This document shows, piece after piece, positions 1-11,557 of a stretch of 64,000 nt of DNA; position 1 is the first letter of the stretch; each line of letters starts with the position of its first letter. Source of the DNA: Siderastrea radians. Its lineage: Eukaryota > Cnidaria > Anthozoa > Scleractinia > Rhizangiidae. Under the pieces are notes generated by a model, which was given only the letters and a program-made list of their open reading frames with translations, searched no databases and was not told where the DNA came from. Location of the stretch: contig OZ024887.1 of NCBI GenBank assembly GCA_964017195.1, forward strand, positions 1,670,501 to 1,734,500, given 5' to 3'. The translations under genes and the position numbers were made by a program.

Positions 1-339
1 GATGCAATGCTTTTCCATCTTGCCCATAACCACACGCCAGTCGTTCGCATTCTCCGTTTCGGAATAACTGAAGGTTTTGATCACCTTGAGACCATCATCG
101 CCGATTGCGTGCTTGAACATAGCGAGCTGATACTCTGCACTTTCTCTTTCCAATCGAGAAATGACGAAATAATTGTTGTATTTCTCTTTCCATAACTTCC
201 AGTTTTCGGCGATTTCTCCAGTTGTCTTCAGATCAAGATGCTGGGGCAGCAAGATCTGGTGAAACATTGTTGATTGCGATGCTTGCGGCTGAGCCGTTGC
301 ACCAAGGCTTGAACCGGAATCTCCTTCACCTCCTGGCAT
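1..339 (-). CDS. Gypsy-type retrotransposon gag, N-terminal part (runs off left edge)
   Basis: An open frame of 113 codons starts at an ATG at 339 and continues past position 1. After a low-complexity start (Gly/Ser/Gln/Ala), it reads like the N-terminus of gag polyproteins of invertebrate Gypsy elements: a Leu/Pro segment, then a W-x2-W-K-x2-Y-x2-Y-F core around residues 45-55, where a target-size helical gag domain begins. Retrotransposon gag packages element RNA in cytoplasmic particles. A primer-binding-site-like stretch lies 50 bases upstream at 390-404, which supports the start and orientation. The rest of the element is outside the window, so its integrity is unknown. Confidence 0.6.
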   Translation of the reverse strand, partial: MPGGEGDSGSSLGATAQPQASQSTMFHQILLPQHLDLKTTGEIAENWKLWKEKYNNYFVISRLERESAEYQLAMFKHAIGDDGLKVIKTFSYSETENANDWRVVMGKMEKHCI

Positions 340-389
340 CGTAGACGGTTTACGTTGTCAAACGATGAACAGAGTTAAACTCCCGCTGC

Positions 390-404
390 CACCATGTAAT
401 AACA
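390..404 (-). promoter_or_regulatory. Candidate primer-binding site next to an LTR end
   Basis: Read on the minus strand, TGGTGGCAGCGGGAG follows directly after ...TTACA. This is the usual arrangement of a tRNA primer-binding site directly after a 5' LTR that ends in CA. The LTR would begin at 405 and extend rightwards. Its far end was not found. Confidence 0.4.
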
Positions 405-930
405 GCACAGGATTCGTGGTAAACTCAAAAGAAGAACCTTTAATTCGTAGAGATCCTAACTGTGGTCGTACATCCTTTCAAGTGTCCTATAACACTTCAT
501 TTCGAATAACTAATTACCTCGAGCCTGAATAAATTACATCAAAGCATGCAGCGAAAGAATTTAACACATTATGACAATTAGGACCTTGTAATTCCATCTT
601 AAAAAGGACGGACCAGTTTAATGAGCTGACTAGATACTCATGCATGGAAAAATTCTTCTGACAGTCATTGTTGTTATGTAAATTAGGTGTTTCACGCTTT
701 TATGCAATGTCTAGAGTGAACGCACTAAATTCATCCAACAAATATTTACTAAATAGTGTTGATAACAATAATTAGAGAATCAACATAATCTATCATCGAT
801 TTTGCACTCTTTTTGTTTCACAGATCAAAGTGAGTTCACTCTATTATGGCTGTATTTCAATGTATGATCAGTGAAATTCAAAATTAACAATACATGTATC
901 TTTATTAACTTCTATAGTTTAACAGGAACA
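405..930. other. AT-rich stretch including presumed LTR of the left-edge element
   Basis: No gene is visible. The first part is probably the LTR of the gag-bearing element at the left edge, since it starts with TGTAATAACA. No second LTR copy is in the window to confirm its length. Confidence 0.3.
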
Positions 931-934
931 AAAT

Positions 935-1385
935 AGAGGCTTAAATACAATATATCAATAACGATTTTAACTATTATATCAGATTATATAAAACAATATA
1001 TCAATGAACAATGTCAATTATGTAGATGATATAAAACAGAATATCAATAAATGATGTTTACCAAGACACAGTAGCAATGAATATAAACTTTGAATAATAC
1101 AATATATTAATAAATGTTTTTAATTATACCAATTATATAAAACAATATATCAATAAACAATTTCAACTATGTAGATGATATAAAACAGTATATCAATAAA
1201 CGATGTTTACTAAGGCGTCGTCCACACTGATACGTTTTCCTTAAGCGGTTTTGTATTGTTTTTCATTCCCTTAAGGACGGAGAACAAAAAAAGGGCTATG
1301 AAAACTTATCAGTGTGGACGAGTCCTAAGATAGTAATGAATATAAACTTTGAATAATACAATAATATCAATAAACGATGAAAGTT
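935..1385. repeat. Imperfect AT-rich tandem repeat
   Basis: Short phrases such as AATATATCAATAAACGATG and GATGATATAAAACA recur about every 60-130 bases from 935 to 1385. A small inverted-repeat element (1210-1329) interrupts them. It is non-coding satellite-like DNA. Confidence 0.6.
1210..1329. mobile_element. Small MITE with terminal inverted repeats
   Basis: The left end CTAAGGCGTCGTCCACACTG is mirrored at the right end by CAGTGTGGACGAGTCCTAAG. About 25 bases pair, extending into GTTTTC/GAAAAC. The 120-base length and lack of coding capacity fit a miniature inverted-repeat transposable element. Its superfamily is not assigned because no clear target duplication was seen. Confidence 0.65.
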
Positions 1386-1595
1386 CTTTCTATTGTAAGT
1401 TGAAAGTTTTTTTTATTATACATAGAAAATTCTGTCTTAATCATGTTCAGGCAAAAATTGTGCAATGACTTGATTGGCTTTATCGATAATCATTTTGATT
1501 ACGCCTGAATCAAAAATTTTCTTCCTTAAGTCAGCAATATCTATTTCATTTAAGGAATCTTGGCAATTATTTAAATCCAACACACTTTGAATGCC

Positions 1596-1800
1596 TTCCT
1601 CGAAGGGAAGTTTGAGTCTGCCGAAGCAGAGTTAAGATCACATTGCTGTGATTACTAGTTCCCCGAAGGGAAGTTTGAGTCTGCCGAAGCAGAGTTAAGA
1701 TCACATTGCTGTGATTACTAGTTCCTCGAATGGGAAGTTTGAGTCTCCCGAAGGAGATTTTGAGCCCCATTTCTGGGTTTATTTGTTCCTCTAAGGGAAT
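1596..1800. repeat. 63-bp minisatellite, three units plus a partial
   Basis: Units begin with TTCCTCGAAGGGAAGTTTGA near 1596, 1659 and 1722, with a truncated unit from 1786. The first two are nearly identical and the third is diverged. Each unit keeps the reading frame because 63 is divisible by three, so a long apparent frame on the minus strand here is a by-product of the repeat and not a gene. Confidence 0.75.
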
Positions 1801-2740
1801 TGAAGAACGCCATACGGCCAGCATTGGTCTTGTGTAATAAGCCAAGCGAAGCAATCTGACTTTTGTTGGCAAACAAACCACATAAAGCGCCCCAAAATCT
1901 GAAATATTCTTTAGAAATACAACTTTGACTGCAAATGCATAGAAAATTGTGCCTAGTTCTAGACACAAAAGAGTTTGAATACATTGTATTGTGATAAAAG
2001 AAGAACAACTCACCTTCGAAAGCACAAACACGTCGCTGATGGGTTGAGAAAAGAGAATGCACATGGTCAGGTCAAATCGATTTTTCCTCGTAAATTTCAG
2101 TCGTCGGGATTTCGTAGACGATTTCGTACAGGCTCGTAATCCGAAATTACTTCTAGTTGGTTACAGACACTCACTCATAGCCGATGACATAGTGACGAGA
2201 GGCCCCATAAGGCCTTTTGTCACAAAAATAACTGTAATGCACTTGGATCTCTTGAGAACAAGGGATGTTCCCTGAACGCTTGCTCATCACAGAAGTCTTA
2301 AATGTTGCCATCATTGTGCTGATGGCTGTTGTTGACCTGACAAAATATTGTTAATTAATAGTTTAGCTTTATACAATCTACTCACTCAAATCATCCTCTT
2401 CAGTCCCTCTAGCACATATTAAAGACTTAACTTAAGGAGGCTCGCAACAGTTTTTTTTTGCCTTGGAGTCTATCTTTTGAAGTCAAAATTTCGCATAGAG
2501 GATAAACTTCGATTTCCTTTGTTATCAGTGTCGTAACATCTCTTAACTTTATAATTATATTCAAGGAAGTGCCCAAGACAACTAAGGATGGAAAGTTTGG
2601 CTGGAAAAGTTTGAAATCCCTTCAAAGGTATGTTTATACAGGTCTGATTGAAATAAGATACATATTTGATGCTCTCAATCTTGGTCAAGTTGCCATCATT
2701 TGTGTTATTCACGTTCTTTCCCTGTTTTTTTTTTTGGTAG

Positions 2741-2930
2741 TGGGAACCAGCTGTACAGGCAGCATTGGATAAGGGGGATTTGTCAGTAGAGCACAAGAAT
2801 GCTTTAAACAGGCAGCTATGTACAGCCATCATTGCTTTCACTGACACTGTCAAAAGCTGAGCGTGAGCACATTGCAGTGCAGCTGATTAAGAAGTATCCT
2901 TTCCTGAAGGGTACAGTTGGAGCTGGTCAT
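2741..2930 (+). pseudogene. Exon-like fragment, frameshifted, unknown cnidarian gene family
   Basis: A long pyrimidine tract and AG acceptor end at 2740, and a strong GTAAGT donor begins at 2931. The exon reads as a helical segment (W-E-P-A-V-Q-A-A-L) and, after a one-base frame change near 2850, as A-E-R-E-H-I-A-V-Q-L-I-K-K-Y-P-F-L-K. That last phrase resembles a recurring segment in uncharacterised animal proteins. The frame break means it is either a pseudogene or an assembly error. No function is proposed. Confidence 0.4.
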
Positions 2931-4046
2931 GTAAGTGAACATATCTCTTCTACATTTCCTGGTCTCTAATGTGTTATTCTATAGACTAAATTGTTTTGAT
3001 TTGAAAATGAGTTATTGAAAATGAAGGAACACATCTTTCCTGGCTTTTTATAATGTGAGATCTTAATACTTGGTACAGTTTGCGAGTGACAGCACTTTGC
3101 CAGATCTTTGACTTTGACTTTCTGTACCATTTTGAGTGAAGGAGGCCTAAACATAAAACTGAGAAAAACCTCTTAACCAACAAGTCAATCTTGTAAACTG
3201 AACTCTTTAATACTGCTCAACATTCTTTTCTTATTATTCTTTCAATGCAAGGTTGTTGTAATTCAAACTGGAGCACCACCAAAACGAGAAGAGTTAGTTC
3301 ACTGCGTGCATAGTGTCCACGTTGTGACCAACATGGTCGCAAACATGTGCTCAATTTAACGTTCCAAAATTCTCTAATAATGTTCAGTTCCAATGCAGAG
3401 TCATGCGTCATGACACTCAGCCCAGTCACAACAAATGTATCTTATATAACTCTTGATGGGATAAATTGGCTGGGCGGTTTTATAAATAGATAATAAAATA
3501 TAAAAAGTAATAAATCATGATGGAAGAAGTTTCATTATTTCCTTTCTATGTACAGTCATTTCCTGAAAGGTCCATGATGGCTGAACAGGTCGATTTGACG
3601 TCAGGAAATCTTTGACCAACAGAATAACTCCAATGCCACAGCTGCCACTACCAACAATTTGATCATCCTTCGGTTGCCTTGGCATTCGAAAACTTTTAAA
3701 TGCTTTCACCACAAGCCAGTGTTCTAAACTGAAGAGAAGTTACTGCATTCTGGAAAAGTGGATTGAAGTTCTCCTATGATTTGAATGACATAGGACATTT
3801 TGGGGGGGGGGCTCCATCCAAGGCCATCATCAAAGAAGGCTTCTTAACTTTGAACATCAGCCCCCAATGCATGTCATTCATGTTGACAGGGACCAGAACT
3901 AAACTCAGGAAATCAGGCTGAACACATTAAGCAACCTTTCCCGAAAACATTTACGGACAAAATCCCCATCTCCAGTGTTCAGCCACGTTGTCATATGAAC
4001 AGGGAGGCTGAGCACAGATTCCTTAAAATTGCATTGACGATGCATC
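2931..4046. other. No recognisable gene
   Basis: Only short frames without recognisable motifs were seen here. They are treated as non-coding or decayed repeats. Confidence 0.4.
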
Positions 4047-5097
4047 CTAGCAAGAGCTAAATCGATAACGGAGTCGTCGATATACCACTCCAGAGCCACG
4101 TTTCTGAAGGCATGGACGTGGACAGAAAACCTGCCCTCTGTGGCAACTTAATGGTTTAGAGGAAACTTGTAGAACAATTGAAGAAGGAAGACGACAAACT
4201 TGATAACTAAAAGTGCCCGAGACAGTCATGTAGGAAGACAGCATAAGTGGGATTAAAATTGACAAGAGTGTGTGAAACAGAATTTGTGTCACATTCTACG
4301 ATATGCACAACACTGTCCATGGAGGAGAGTGGAAACACGGCACCAAAAGGGCAACTAACATGTGACCTAGCCAAAGCAAAAGAATTATGGTCAATAATCT
4401 CAGGTAGAGATAAGTCTTGAACAGACTCTTGAGAGATATGCACAAAACCGCAAGGGTCAACAAAGTCATGAGTCACGCAAATAATGCTTGAATAATTACA
4501 ATGCAGCAAGTCATGAGATGAGGTCACAAGAGGTGATAATGAGGACTCTTGTGTTACCTCAACAATATCACTAAAACAGTCATGATGTAATAAATCAATG
4601 TTCAATGAAGCCTGCATTAAGCCTCAAGGACTGTCCAAAATAGTACGATCTTGAGGGTCAGAAGACGACAAAACTGTAGCACTAGGAGAAAACAAGGTCC
4701 CATTGTGCTAAGTACATGCAAAAGTTAGTCGCGCAGAATTGCCAGAGACCATAGGGGTGTCAACTTCGGATGTCTGATGTAAAGGGCATTGTTCTGAAAT
4801 CTGCCGACGAGCACGCTTTTTCCATTCATGGACCCAGCACATTGCACAAACGTGCCAAGGGAACTCCACTTCACCTCGCAACAAGCCAGGATGATCATTT
4901 GAAAAATTACTCGTGCCACACTGATAACCCTGGCAAAATAACACGGGCAGTGAATCTTTAGTGGCAGATGAGCGAACACTAGTGCCAGACGATTTTAAAT
5001 GCCCGGTAGAATTCGATGAAATGAATAGCCCCACGCAGCATAACCATGCTCTAACTCTAAAAGGACAGCACCACGACAAGCCAACACAGCTTGCCAC
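4047..5097 (-). pseudogene. Decayed ORF1 (gag-like) of a tyrosine-recombinase retroelement
   Basis: Several overlapping minus-strand frames together resemble the gag-like first protein of the same retroelement family as at 24-25.5 kb and 42-44 kb. The diagnostic part lies around 4760-4930: a Cys-Y-x-Cys pair, then N-D-H-P-G-L-L-R-G-E-V-E, then W-H-V-C-A-M-C-W. This is a CCHCC-like metal-binding signature shared by all three loci. The frames are interrupted, so the locus is dead. It is placed in the DIRS/Ngaro-like group only because its relative at 42 kb keeps a tyrosine recombinase end. Confidence 0.45.
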
Positions 5098-5454
5098 TCC
5101 TACGTCTGCTGCACTTGTTTCTCCTTAGACATTAACTTACGAGGAATGTGAAATTGGGTGTAGCCAGTTACAAATTCCTCTATCCTTAGCTTATTGCATG
5201 TTACATCTTAAGAACGTGCTGCAATGTTCAATTCACTATGAGGCTATAATTGTGGAATTGTTTGAAGGGACAACAAAGTTTTACAACCAGGACATTTACA
5301 TTTATGTCCCTTCATAGCTAATGAAAAAGGCAGATGGCAATCCATATAAACGCATCTCTCGCACTCGCGGAAAGGAAAGGACCTGCTATGCGGGCGTATG
5401 GAAACTAGAGAGATGTATTCAGTTCGTTATTACTAAATTGCTGTGCCAGTACGT

Positions 5455-5844
5455 TTACAGTTCATATCCATTCATGAATAGAGCAATGTCTGCCCGGACT
5501 TGGTTGTAACTCAGCTGGGTGGTGTCTCATAGTTCCCTCAAGGTTACGCCCCTGCCATACAGAAGGTCGTGCAGTTTCTCTAAACATTCATCTTGGATCT
5601 CCAGCTCTCTGATCAGCCTTTCATGGAGATCTTTCCTCTTCACCCCATTGGAAATCATGTCAATTACGTAAATTTGGGCTGTTGCCTCTGCAACACCAGC
5701 AGTCGTCGCGATCTCGGCAAAGGTTTCACCACCAAGCCATCTGGTAAATGCTCTCTCTTTCTTTGGAAAGGTTACAATTTTTCCGTAAACTTTGCGCATT
5801 TCACTGACCTGTTTTGTAAGGAACAGGAGTAGAAAATTATTCAT
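5455..5844 (-). pseudogene. RecQ-type helix-turn-helix (HTH_40-like) fragment with an in-frame stop
   Basis: The frame starts at an ATG at 5844 and is open to a TGA at 5527-5529. It continues in the same frame, recognisably coding, to a stop at 5455-5457. Residues 30-65 (G-E-T-F-A-E-I-A, then A-T-A-Q-I-Y-V-I-D) look like the helix-turn-helix module at the C-terminus of RecQ-like helicases. The segment after the stop (L-S-Y-N-Q-V-R-A) matches the next part of such modules. The helicase core is absent. The single stop suggests a pseudogene, and the family assignment is by eye. Confidence 0.4.
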
Positions 5845-5849
5845 TGTAA

Positions 5850-6555
5850 ATTTTTCGCGACAAAGGCAAACTTTTAAATGCTACTATACGACAATTGATA
5901 CAGATTCCTAAAATGTTACACAGACAATCACAAGGACGAAGGGCTGTGTTAAGGACGGCTTTCCGAACATTGTTGCCACGTTTTGTCCCTTTCTTGTCCG
6001 CCATTGTCATCTTGGCTTGGACCAGCTCTTTTCATCATGTTTCTCTTGGTAAAGGTTTATATGGAAGAACCGGTGAGTGAAAACATGTAAAGGGAGCTAC
6101 AATAAAACGAGTCAAGACAAGTGCACTTACCTTTGCTCCATTTCAAAATAAAGAGGAGGTAAGAAAATGTGCACACGTGGGCCAAGTCAGTTAGCTTTGC
6201 AAACACGAGGAAACCAAAAGCAGCAGTGTCTTTGGAACTCAGTATGCATCTAACAATTTTTCACACTTCCCTATTGAAGTGACAGACCACACAAGTAAAG
6301 AAAGGAAACAAAGAAATGTTTAGAAAGAGTCGCCATCAAGAAATTGTATAGGTGAGAAAAACTTGTGCAGGGCATAAATCACTGAAATCCTGCTGTATGC
6401 GAATATGGATATTTCCTCTGTGATCTTGATTTCTGTTTAATGCTCCCAAACCATGAGAAACAACAACACAACAAGATATGTTGGGAAATGGGGTTGGGAA
6501 TGAAGTACTTCACCAATAGGCTAGTGTCTCTAAGCAAATCATTAGTCTAGCTAAG
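5850..6555. other. No recognisable gene
   Basis: Nothing could be assigned. The sequence is unique-looking, without long frames or clear repeats. Confidence 0.35.
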
Positions 6556-6559
6556 TAAG

Positions 6560-6780
6560 GGGTAACAACCCCTCCTCCTCTCCAGGGGTGCAGGTCACGA
6601 TCCCCTGAGAGAGGTCCTTACTCCTCTTCGGGGCTGCAGATCACAATACCCTGAAAGAGGTCCCTATTCCTCCCCAGGGCTGCAGGTCACAATACCCTGA
6701 AAGAGGTCCTTAGTAAGGGTCACAATCCCCACTCCTCTCCAGGGGTCACAATCCCCTGGAAGAGGTCCTTAGTCCTTAGG
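6560..6780. repeat. About 58-bp minisatellite, four imperfect units
   Basis: The phrase CTCCAGGGGTGCAGGTCACG followed by A-TCCCCTGAGAGAGGTCCTTA recurs four times with changes. The units are GC-rich and each can form a CAGGGG/CCCCTG hairpin. The array lies just beyond the 3' end (minus-strand sense) of the tyrosine recombinase gene at 6925 and may be part of that element's terminal region. Confidence 0.65.
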
Positions 6781-6924
6781 GAGTTTAGACTCATGGTTAC
6801 CATCGTAACCCATCCATTCTGTGAGTCTATGGGGCCAAAAGTGACCTATATGGGAGCACTTCATCCCCACAAATACACAAAGTGTATTCCCCATAGACGA
6901 AACAAACCCACACTAAAATTCTGT

Positions 6925-8014
6925 TTAATTAAATGTATCATCCAACAACTGATGTGAAACCCCAAAAAGAAGAGCGTGGGGGCAGTGAATGTATCGTTCA
7001 TAGCAATCTGAGGACCAACGCCCAAATGTTTTTATAAGCCAGGGAGGAAGGCTCACTGTTGCAGAAGTAGTAGTGGCCCCAATCCTATAGCTATGTCCAG
7101 CATACTGAGAGGGCTTAAAACCTGACATAGAGAGAAGCTGCCTAGTTTCGGAGGTAAGTCCCACTTTTGTGAGGAGGGCGCCAGAGAGGTACTTGAAAAG
7201 TGGGCCTGCTGTGGTCCCCCGGGAGGACAGATAAGTTATCATAGCCATTACGGGGCAGATTTTCTGGTCAGTCTTTCCTATAATAATAGTCTGACCAGAA
7301 CGAAATGGATCAGTTTTGGATACTTTTATCCTAACTGACATATATTCAGGATTGCGAAAACTGGGGGAAAAAGTTATATCCCCTGGGGACAAATGGGTTG
7401 CAGATGAATAGGGCGAGTTGCACGTCATTTCTCCCAGACGAAGGAAACCAAAAAATGCTAGGGTCATGGCAGCCCATATCATAATGGAGTCGTAATTAGT
7501 GGTAGTAGGAATAGCAAGAAGCTGATAAAACAATTTCAGGTGACTTATTGTGATAGGGAGGCAAATTCTAGAAGAATTACCCTGGGATCGCTTAATTCCA
7601 CAGCAAATCAACTGCAAGCGGGGAAATTTCTTAAGGTCCAACTGGTAACCCAAGCGGATATGCAGGTGTCGTACTGCAGCCAGGTAACCCTTGATGGAGG
7701 AATGTTTGATTGTCGTAGCCAAATATGCTGCTTATTTGATAAGAGTCTCTTCGTCGGTTGGTAAATGGGTCGTCATGTGGGCTATGGAATGTGCAAAACT
7801 CCAGAAATCTTCTTTCACCTGAGCTATATGTTTGTTTGGTGGAGGCAGCAACAGAAAGGCTTAAATAGTTCTGGATGTCTGCATTTAGATCACCAAGAGT
7901 TCTTGGGGCACAGGGGATGGGGCCAGGTCTGCATGGGGGGGGGGGGCAGTCTGCGAAAGCGGTCCATCTGAAAGCGAGAAAGGGCATCCGCAATTTCATT
8001 CTTCTTGCCTTCAA
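6925..8014 (-). pseudogene. Tyrosine recombinase of a DIRS/Ngaro-like retroelement (frameshifted)
   Basis: The C-terminal 265 residues are in one frame (6925-7722) and the N-terminal segment in another (7631-8014), so there is at least one frameshift near 7.7 kb. The catalytic domain shows G-F-L-R-L-G-E (first catalytic Arg region), Y-A-G-H-S-Y-R-I-G (His-x2-Arg) and W-S-S-D-C-Y-E-R-Y (catalytic Tyr). These are the usual marks of YR-retroelement integrases, which insert circular cDNA by site-specific strand exchange. It follows the RNase H frame at 7890-8355 and belongs to the element whose reverse transcriptase is displaced to 11991-12900. Confidence 0.75.
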
Positions 8015-8355
8015 TGTGCTTAGCCCTCGGGTAGAAGTTATGCCTTAGGGTTAGGAGTGTCAGATGGCGAACCAGGTCCATAACCCTGGGAATGCGGGAA
8101 CGCTTAGAGTTCACTATGCTGTCAACTGATTCATTGTCACAATAGAAAACAATGCGCTTATTTGCAAGCTCAGCTCCCCATAGCTGACATGCTACTACCA
8201 AAGCAAATAGCTCTTGCCAGGCAATGCTAATACCAGGGGCAGTGAGTTGGTGGTGAGTTTCCCACTGACCCTGAAACCATTTTTTACCCGGGATCCCACC
8301 ATACCCAAGTGTGCCTGAGGCATCAGTATAAAGTTCTAAGGAGTCGGAGTCCACC
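7890..8355 (-). pseudogene. RNase H domain of the same YR retroelement, cut by a Gypsy insertion
   Basis: The frame reads L-E-L-Y-T-D-A-S-G near its start (first catalytic Asp), W-Q-E-L-F-A (Glu), Y-C-D-N-E-S-V (Asp) and ends with H-I-E-G-K-K-N-E-I-A-D-A-L-S-R-F, the typical RNase H tail. It removes the RNA template during reverse transcription. At its 5' side the frame stops abruptly at the Gypsy LTR (8356). It resumes in phase at 11991 once the inserted element and one CCACC duplication are ignored. Confidence 0.8.
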
Positions 8356-8495
8356 TGTAATGTCTGCACACCAGACCGGTCCTCGATGTAGGCAGATTCT
8401 CACTAAGAAAACACACACACGTTTTCAAGCCGCTATCTTCCTTTATTTCACTACCCACAATGCCTTAGGGCTGGACCTACACAGGCAACCCAGTT
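8356..8495 (-). repeat. 3' LTR of the Gypsy element (diverged)
   Basis: This stretch matches the copy at 11842-11990 over roughly 140 bases with many substitutions and small indels, for example a longer ACACAC run. It loses similarity after ACCCAGTT. Divergence between the LTRs indicates an old insertion. Confidence 0.75.
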
Positions 8496-8633
8496 GTGTT
8501 GGGATCTCATCCGGTTCAGGAACAGGAAGGGTAGCTGGTTTCGGCACTGGTTGTTGAACCAATGGCTGTGCTACTGGCTGAATTCCTAACTGCTGTGGCT
8601 GGCAAGCCTGTGGACTTTGTCCTATGAACCTTT

Positions 8634-10373
8634 TCACATGGCCAACAAGTCTCCCTTCTTGGATATTACACTGTATGGGTCTGGATCATACACTGCAGAC
8701 AGCTTGTTTTGTTTCCGCTTCAACAGCAACACCTTGTCTCCTTCTGCTATCTCTGACTCCTCTCTTGTTAGCAGTTTCAGCCACTCACTTCTTCTGCTCT
8801 GCATCCTGATCCCGTGCCTGCTGATCTGTGGTACCCGACCTCTCTTCTTCCTCGTGCCCTTCAAATTCGGGCATCTTCCTTCCATACAATAGCTCAGCCG
8901 GGCTAACACCTGTCATGGTGTGAGGTGTTGACCTGTAGGCAAGAAGATACTTCTGAAGCTCTTGCTGCCATTGTCTTCTTGTGTTTGATTCCCAGCTCAT
9001 CCAGAAATTCCTCCATCTCATGGCTTATTAGGTTTTGACCTATTGTCTGTCCTTAGTGTCTCTGGGATGCCATGGCGAGTAAAATGGTTCTCCAAGCACC
9101 TGATGATAACACTGCTAGTTGTGCTTCTCACTACATCCACCTCAATCCATCTGCTATAGTAGTCGAGTCACAAGAACGCTTTCCCCTGTCGGGAGTGGAC
9201 CCATCAGATCTACTGCAAGGTCCCTCCATGGCTTTGTTGGCATGGTCATTGTCTTCACAGGAGGTATGGTGGCAGCTTGAGTCACAGCTTGACATCCAAG
9301 GCATTTCTTGCAGTGGTTTTCTACCATGCCGTTGATATTCGGTCACCACACTTTACTTCGGAGGCGATCCTTTGTTTTCACTTTCCCTTGGTGTCCTTCG
9401 TGGGCTAACTCTAGGACCCATTTACACAAGTTCGCAGGAACAACAATCCGCATGCCTCTCATCACCAATCTTCCAACCACAGTAATTTCATCACGCAACA
9501 ACCTGTATGGACTAGGCGCTGTAGACCAGTCCCCGGTTTTCCAACAACGAAACACCTCAGTGAGTTCCTCATCCTCAGCAGAAGCTCTCTCTATCTCCCG
9601 GGTGGTCATCGCATGTGGTGTAGCGTTGACTGCTACCATTCTGACATACTCTTCCGTTGCACCATCACGGGGCGAGGCTGGTATCTTTGTCAAACGACTT
9701 AGGCAATCAGCTATATTCTGGCCTGAGGGTACATGACGCACTGTGTACTTGAACGGCATAAGACACAGGACCCATCTCTCAACTCTGGCCGATGGTTTAG
9801 ATCTAGGACCATAGATAGCTTCCAGAGCTTTACAATCGGTGACAAGCTCAAATGACTGTAACCCAGATAAGTAGAGATGAAATCTCTCACAGGCCCAGAC
9901 GACCGCTAGGGCCTCCTTCTCTGTCTGACCGTATCAACGCTCGACATCACTCAACCTTCAGCTTGCAAATGCGACTGTTGTCTTCACTCCTTGCTTTTCT
10001 TGCACGAGTATAGCCCCAAGTCCGACCAGACTTGCATCAGTAACCACTTCAGTTGGTGCATCTTTGTCGTAGAAGGCCATCATTGATGCCTCAGCCAACT
10101 GGTTTTTCAGAGCCTCAAATGCTTCATTCTCCCCTTTGCCCCAATACCACTTTGCACCCTGACGTGTCAGCTTCCTAAGTGGTTCCACAGTTGTCGCAAA
10201 ATCAGGCAGGAACCGTGAGCTGAAACTGACAAGTCCCAGAAAGCTTCGCAACTCTGCAACATTGGTCGGAGCCTCAGCTTCTTGAATAGCCTGTACTTTC
10301 TCCTGTCGGCCCCACACCATGTTTGTTTAAAAGCAGCCCCATGAACACGATCTGATTCATTCCAATCTTGCAC
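8634..10373 (-). pseudogene. Gypsy pol remnants: RT connection, RNase H and integrase
   Basis: Consecutive pieces in different frames cover the rest of pol. From 9958 to 10373: the RT thumb and RNase H start (F-L-G-L-V-S-F-S-S-R-F, then V-V-T-D-A-S). From 9343 to 9759: the RNase H end (V-P-S-G-Q-N-I-A-D-C-L-S-R) and the integrase HHCC region (H-E-G-H-Q-G). From 8785 to 9021: the integrase core end (Y-R-S-T-P-H-T-M-T-G-V-S-P-A-E-L-L-Y-G-R). From 8634 to 8909: the C-terminal domain. At least three frame breaks make it non-functional. Confidence 0.75.
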
Positions 10374-10402
10374 TTATCCTTGTTGAAGGTGAGGTTTCTC
10401 TC

Positions 10403-11557
10403 TTACAATCGATTGAGCAATGCAACAAGGTTCCTGTCATGGTCCTCGGTTGTCTTTCCATGCACCACAATGTCGTCAGCGATGTTGGTGGCTCCAGGGG
10501 ACCCAGCAATTGTTTGTCTAACAATTTTCTTGTATTGTTCTGGAGCACTGTTAATACCAAAGCTCAACCTCTTGTAGCAAAACAGTGAATCACCAGCTGA
10601 AAAGGTTGTGATATTCCTGGAACCTTCTTCCAGCTCAATTTGATGGAAGCCCATGTTCATGTCAAGTTTTGAGAAAACTGTGCTCCCATTCAGTTCCTCC
10701 AGCACCTCATCCACTGTTGGAATTGGTAGCTTTTCCCTTCGTATGGCCTCATTAGCACACCTCATTAGGCCAAGGTTGTTAAACTGCCTCTCACCAAGTA
10801 CAGTAGACTGGGCACCCGAGTCAACAAGCATGCTGGTGGTTATGTTATCAATCTTGACCATAATCACATTATCCTCACAGGCCCTCTCTCCATTAAAGCT
10901 TATAGGGAATGCATAAGGCTCATCCCCACTGTCATATTCAACTTGATTAACTTGCTTGCTCCCTGATTTTGAATCACGTTTAACATTACTAGAACGCCTT
11001 CCTCCACGTTCTCTCCCCTCTTTCACTCTACCACCCTTTTTGCTCTCAGTATCACTCTTACAACAAGCTGCCCAGTGCCCTTTCTGACCACACTTTGCAC
11101 CCGTTTTACCCCAAGCTGGGCATACCTTATCACGAGCAAAGTGTCCCACTTTGCCACATGCATAACACTTCTGGGTTCCAAATCCACTTGATGGTTTCTT
11201 GCTGTCGCGGTCCTTGACCATGTTCACGTTACTCTGTCCTTCCTCTCCTTCGGCAATGTTGCTCGCCTGACGCCGTGCCTTCTCCCATGCTCTCGCCTTC
11301 TCTATCGCTGCAGCAAGCTGTATATTTGGCTTCTCAAACAGCTTGGTCCGTAATTCCAAGGAAGTAACTTTCTCCAGCAACTGATCTCTCACGGCAAATT
11401 CAAGTTCTTCAGGTCCATAGCCACAATGCCTTGCTTGTTTACGAAGCCTGAGCACGAATGAGTCGACATCTTCTCCCGGTTCTTGCTTTAGCTGGCGAAG
11501 AACATGCCTTTCGTATGCAGCATTTCCTGCACTCGAAAATAAGCGTTCAGTGTTCAA
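10403..11557 (-). pseudogene. Gypsy gag-protease-RT frame with internal deletion
   Basis: The frame starts in gag (capsid-like helices around residues 15-90). It has a first zinc knuckle C-Y-A-C-G-K-V-G-H-F-A and a second, altered one (C-G-Q-K-G-H-W-A-A-C-C), then a protease motif L-V-D-S-G-A near residue 245. It jumps directly to reverse transcriptase (K-L-D-M-N-M-G-F-H-Q-I, then the palm motif A-D-D-I-V-V-H-G). Normal Gypsy elements have several hundred residues between protease and RT, so an in-frame deletion is inferred near residue 265. The RT motif is A-D-D instead of the usual Y/F-x-D-D. Confidence 0.7.

Noticed and set aside
1567..2064. Long minus-strand frame (165 codons)
   Set aside because: It is carried by a 63-bp tandem repeat that keeps the frame open. 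The encoded repeats have no protein-like conservation.
9308..9736. Plus-strand frame of 142 codons
   Set aside because: It is antisense to the Gypsy RNase H-integrase segment, which carries recognisable motifs on the minus strand.
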